From Rhizobium sp. L51/94 (GTDB lineage: Bacteria > Pseudomonadota > Alphaproteobacteria > Rhizobiales > Rhizobiaceae), in the NCBI RefSeq assembly GCF_019355555.1, contig NZ_CP072143.1, positions 1 to 64,000 on the forward strand: DNA of 64,000 nt. Reading direction: 5' to 3'. Below the pieces are notes generated by a model. That model did no database searches. It was given only the letters and a program-made list of their open reading frames with translations, and had not been told where the DNA came from. Of this stretch, positions 60,917 to 64,000 are shown in pieces. How positions within the stretch are numbered: the stretch's first letter is position 1; every line of letters begins with the position of its first letter. The position numbers and the translations under genes are program-made.

Positions 60917-62409
60917 GCGGCGGTCGCCCATGCGGCCTCGCGGAGTTTGGGAAGCGACCATTCCGCAACGGGCTTGCTTTCGGAGGTGCAATAGCCGTGC
61001 TGGAAGATCGCGATACGGTCGCAGATTTCCATCAACTCCTCCTCTTCGCTGGAGACCACGATGATGCAACGGCCTTCGTCGGCCAAGCGCTGGATGATCT
61101 TGTAGATGTCGGACTTCGCGCCGATATCCACGCCTTTGGTCGGCTCGTCCAAAAGAATGAGGTCCGCGTTCTGCTCTATGATGCGGCCGAGCAGGACTTT
61201 CTGCTGATTCCCGCCGGACAAGGACTTCACGGGCGAACCCAGCTGCCCGCGCGTGCCGATCGAAGACAGCGTGCGTCTGGCAGATGCCTGGGCTCCGGCG
61301 ACGTCTACGAAGCCGCCCTTGCGATATCTTTGAAGCGTCGAAAGGACCACGTTCTGAAACGAAGACATCAGGGGGATGAAGCCGTCTACCTTGCGCTCTT
61401 CCGTGAGAAACGCGATCCCGCTTCGGAGCGCCGTCTGCGCGTTCGTTGGGTGGTATGGTTTGCCGCCGAGCACCACCGTGCCGGAAGCAACGCCCTCGAC
61501 GCCGTATAGCGTCCGAAGGAAGCGCGTGCGGCCTGATCCGACTAGGCCGTAGAGGCCGAGTACCTCTCCCTTGCGGGCCTGCACGTCGGCACCTTTCAGC
61601 CGGGTTCCCGACAGACCCTTGACCGTGAGGAAAACCTCGCCAGCTTCGCGGGTGGCGCGCTCACCACCGCCATGCGCGACGTGAGCGTCACCGACGATTG
61701 CATCGACGATGGCTTGCTTGGAGATGTCCGAACCGGCGGCATGGTGGACGACCCGGCCACCGGAGAGGACGGTGGCCTCGTCGCATACAGCGAGGACTTC
61801 GTCGAGCTTGTGCGATACCAGAACCACACCGATGTTACGTTCGAGAGCGATGCGCCGGACATTGGCCAGCAGCTCGTTGGACTGCTTTCCATCGAGAGCG
61901 GTCGTCGGTTCGTCGAGGAAAAGGTAGCGAACCTTTCCTTCAAGGTTCGCAATGACTTCGATCAATTGCTTCTCGGGATGCGAAAGGCCCTTAACCTGGC
62001 GCTTTACGTCGATGTTCAGGCCATAGCTTTTAAGCAACGTCGTGCTGTAGCGGTTCATCTCCGCCGTTAGCTTCAGGCCACGCAATTTGATCTCGCGTCC
62101 GAGGAAGAGATTTTCCGCGACCGTCAGATTGGGTATGAGACGGAGTTCCTGGTAGACGCACCCGATACCTTTGCCCAACGCTTCTCTCGGCGAGGATAGG
62201 ACGGTGATCTGGCCATCGACCGTCAGTTGGCCGTTGTCCTGCGATTGCGCACCGGCCAGAATTTTCAAGAGCGTGGACTTGCCCGCACCGTTATGGCCGA
62301 ACAGGCCGTGGATGGTGCCAGGCCGGACTTCGAAGTCTATCCCGTGCAGGACGCTGACGCCGGAAAAGGCCTTGGTGATACCGGTTGCTCTGTAGCTCGC
62401 CGTGGACAT
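60913..62409 (-). CDS. CUT2-type sugar ABC transporter, double ATPase (cassette 3)
   Basis: A 498-residue RbsA-type protein: domain 1 Walker A GHNGAGKST, Q-loop VYQELRLI, Walker B LFLDEPTTALDG; domain 2 degenerate Walker A GLVGSGRTR, signature LSGGNQQKVLLGRII, Walker B ILLDEPTKGVDIG. It is less like cassettes 1 and 2 than they are to each other. GGGAG precedes the ATG. It follows the binding-protein gene by 57 bases and is coupled to the epimerase gene. Confidence 0.95.
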   Translation of the reverse strand: MSTASYRATGITKAFSGVSVLHGIDFEVRPGTIHGLFGHNGAGKSTLLKILAGAQSQDNGQLTVDGQITVLSSPREALGKGIGCVYQELRLIPNLTVAENLFLGREIKLRGLKLTAEMNRYSTTLLKSYGLNIDVKRQVKGLSHPEKQLIEVIANLEGKVRYLFLDEPTTALDGKQSNELLANVRRIALERNIGVVLVSHKLDEVLAVCDEATVLSGGRVVHHAAGSDISKQAIVDAIVGDAHVAHGGGERATREAGEVFLTVKGLSGTRLKGADVQARKGEVLGLYGLVGSGRTRFLRTLYGVEGVASGTVVLGGKPYHPTNAQTALRSGIAFLTEERKVDGFIPLMSSFQNVVLSTLQRYRKGGFVDVAGAQASARRTLSSIGTRGQLGSPVKSLSGGNQQKVLLGRIIEQNADLILLDEPTKGVDIGAKSDIYKIIQRLADEGRCIIVVSSEEEELMEICDRIAIFQHGYCTSESKPVAEWSLPKLREAAWATAA

Positions 62410-62466
62410 TTGACAATACTCCCATGAGAGAGACGCGCGGCGCAGGGCCGCGCGCCGATGTCGATA

Positions 62467-63423
62467 TCAGTATGCCTTGTCGGCCGTATCGCCCGCGTTG
62501 GACTTGTTAACAAGCAGCGGGGGGTTGTCGACGACAGGCTCCAGCTTCTCGCCGGCGAAGAACTTTTTGATGTTCTCGACCTGGATCTGTGCGAGCTTGG
62601 CGGGTTCCTGGATAGCTCCGGCCTTTAGGATGGAGTTCTCCTGGATATTCTGGACCCCGAGCTTGTCGACGAAGGCATAGAGCTTCACGTCATTACGGCT
62701 CAGCTGCTGGATCGCGGCAAGAGCGCCAAGAGCCGACGGTTCCGTGTCCGAGTAGACGATGTTGATGTCGGGATGACCCTGAAGCATTTCGGTCGTCACC
62801 TTCAGGGAAGTCGTTTCTTCGACCTTGCCGTTGACTAGCGCGACGAACTTCACGTTCGGATTCGATGCCAGAGCTTCTTTGAAGCCGTCGTCGCGGGCGA
62901 TGGCGGCGACCGACGTCGGCTCTCCTACGATGCCGATGACGGCCTTGCCGTCCTTGCCGATATCGTTGAGTAGCTGCTTGCCGATATAAGCTCCGCCGGC
63001 CTTCTGGTCGGTCTGCACCGCCTGTTCGACCTTGAGGCCCTCGGCCTTGAGGCCCTCGGGATCCGGGAGCAGGTTGATCGTGAAGACCGGAATCTTCGCC
63101 TGATTGAGTTCCGACACCGATGCGACGCAAGGGCCCGACGATACGCAGTTCAGCGCGACGGCTGAAACGCCCTGCTGAACAAGCGTTTGTACCTGCGAGA
63201 GCTGCTTGGCGTCGTCGTTGTCGGCGATCAGAACGCGCACTTCGAAGCCCTGAGCCGCGCCATTCTGCTCGAAGCTTTTCTTCATGGCGACGTAGTAGGG
63301 ATTGGTCAGGTTCGGCAGCGCCACACCAAGGACTTTCTTGTCCTGTGCGTGTGCCAGCGAAGCGCACACGGTAAGGCTAAGCCCCAACACGGCGCATGCG
63401 GAATTCCTCCAGAGTTTTTTCAT
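62467..63423 (-). CDS. CUT2-type sugar ABC transporter, substrate-binding protein (cassette 3)
   Basis: A 318-residue RbsB-type protein with a Sec signal peptide (MKKLWRNSACAVLGL..., cleavage after LAHA). The mature start VLGVALPNLTNPYYVAMKKS and later GVSAVALNC, IPVFTINLLP and VYSDTEPSALGALAAIQQL follow the family. It includes an internal duplication EGLKA-EGLKV encoded by two near-identical 15-base units (about 63031-63060). AGGAGGAG precedes the ATG. Ligand unknown; the linked epimerase suggests D-allose, D-allulose or a related sugar. Confidence 0.93.
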   Translation of the reverse strand: MKKLWRNSACAVLGLSLTVCASLAHAQDKKVLGVALPNLTNPYYVAMKKSFEQNGAAQGFEVRVLIADNDDAKQLSQVQTLVQQGVSAVALNCVSSGPCVASVSELNQAKIPVFTINLLPDPEGLKAEGLKVEQAVQTDQKAGGAYIGKQLLNDIGKDGKAVIGIVGEPTSVAAIARDDGFKEALASNPNVKFVALVNGKVEETTSLKVTTEMLQGHPDINIVYSDTEPSALGALAAIQQLSRNDVKLYAFVDKLGVQNIQENSILKAGAIQEPAKLAQIQVENIKKFFAGEKLEPVVDNPPLLVNKSNAGDTADKAY

Positions 63424-63489
63424 CGTAGTCTCCTCCTATTTTGATGAAATCGAACGGTATTCGTCGCCCGCGATCTCGCGGGTTAGACC

Positions 63490-64000
63490 TCAGGCGCTGC
63501 CGGAAAGCTTCTTCTTCAGAATCTTCGCCCATGGCAGGGAAAGACGGCTGGATGCCCGCATGGTGTCAAAGGTGACGCCGACCAGAATGATCACGCCGAT
63601 GACGAGCGGCTGCCAATATGCGCTGACGTTAAGCACGTTCATGAGATTGGAAATGGTGGCGATCAACGTCGCACCGATCATGGCTCCGTAGACCGATCCG
63701 ATGCCGCCAAAAAGGCTGACGCCGCCAACCACGGCTCCGGCGATCGAGAAGAAGAGCTCGTCGCCGCGTCCTGCCGTCGGATATCCGGTCATCAGGCGGG
63801 AGCCATAGATCAGGCCGCCGCATGCACCGCAAAAACCAGAGATCGCATATACGAGGACCGTGATCCGCGAGGTGTTGACCCCTGCCAGGCGGGCCGCTTC
63901 GGCGTTGCCGCCGACCGCGAAGATATGGGTTCCGGTCACGGTCCGCTTGATGAAGATGGCGGCGGCGGCGATTGCGATCGCAAGGGCAATGACCGGGAAG
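63490..64000 (-). CDS. CUT2-type sugar ABC transporter, permease (cassette 3, partial)
   Basis: The C-terminal 169 residues of an RbsC-type permease; the gene enters from beyond the right edge. Visible: FPVIALAIAIAAAAIFIKRT (membrane helix), HIFAVGGNAEAARLAGVNTS, AISGFCGACGGLIYGSRL, GGVSLFGGIGSVYGAMIGAT and a basic C-terminus KILKKKLSGSA. It lies 66 bases upstream of the binding-protein gene; the operon order is permease, binding protein, ATPase, epimerase. Confidence 0.94.
   Translation of the reverse strand, partial: FPVIALAIAIAAAAIFIKRTVTGTHIFAVGGNAEAARLAGVNTSRITVLVYAISGFCGACGGLIYGSRLMTGYPTAGRGDELFFSIAGAVVGGVSLFGGIGSVYGAMIGATLIATISNLMNVLNVSAYWQPLVIGVIILVGVTFDTMRASSRLSLPWAKILKKKLSGSA

Noticed and set aside
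1-64000. CRISPR arrays, replication origin or partition genes
   Set aside because: No regularly spaced direct repeats, repABC or parAB-like proteins were seen anywhere in the window.

Overview
The window looks like an accessory replicon segment (plasmid, chromid or island) of an alphaproteobacterium of the Rhizobiaceae (Rhizobium/Agrobacterium/Sinorhizobium group). Grounds: a MucR/Ros-type regulator, an HWE-family histidine kinase, an Omp25/RopB-type outer-membrane barrel, GC-rich coding sequence, several CUT2-type sugar ABC systems, and a dense set of rhizobial IS relics (IS5, IS21, IS66, IS110, IS630, IS701 families) plus a three-recombinase RIT element. No rRNA, tRNA, CRISPR array or replication gene was found.

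Layout. (1) 1-7.8 kb: redox block with two paralogous cupins (one exported), a zinc alcohol dehydrogenase with a twin-arginine leader, a divergent LysR regulator, an exported double carboxymuconolactone-decarboxylase protein, an aldo/keto reductase and a membrane PQQ glucose dehydrogenase. (2) 7.9-34 kb: IS-rich, decaying region. Relics of a LysR gene, malate synthase G, a chemotaxis receptor, an Hsp20 and at least eight IS copies lie between intact genes: an orphan substrate-binding protein, an HWE kinase, azoR, two LysR regulators, an isochorismatase-type hydrolase, mucR, several small exported proteins and an Omp25-like barrel. It ends in a RIT element (about 29.93-33.42 kb) inserted into the Walker B motif of an IS21-type istB. 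(3) 34.5-46 kb: an exported propeller-like protein, a stand-alone ATP-grasp ligase resembling the cyanophycin synthetase ATP-grasp core, two small proteins, an OmpR/EnvZ-type two-component system, a lipoprotein, and an RND efflux adaptor plus pump without an outer-membrane channel. (4) 46.3-64 kb: a polyol/rare-sugar catabolic island. Two paralogous CUT2 transporters (each ATPase, permease, binding protein) face outward from a central block with a ketose 3-epimerase, ROK repressor, PfkB kinase, GatZ/KbaZ protein, ribitol-dehydrogenase-like SDR and galactitol-dehydrogenase-like SDR. A third CUT2 system with a pentulose/hexulose-phosphate 3-epimerase runs off the right edge.

Working model for the island: hexitols enter through the ABC systems, the SDRs oxidise them to ketoses such as D-tagatose, the PfkB kinase phosphorylates the ketose, and the GatZ-type protein converts the tagatose phosphate to a glycolytic intermediate, all under ROK control. 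This rests on family resemblance; substrates are not proven by sequence. The least ordinary features are the RIT element, whose predicted excision both restores istB exactly and creates a perfect 15-8-15 palindromic junction, and the ATP-grasp/propeller/receiver-like small-protein neighbourhood at 34.5-38.3 kb.
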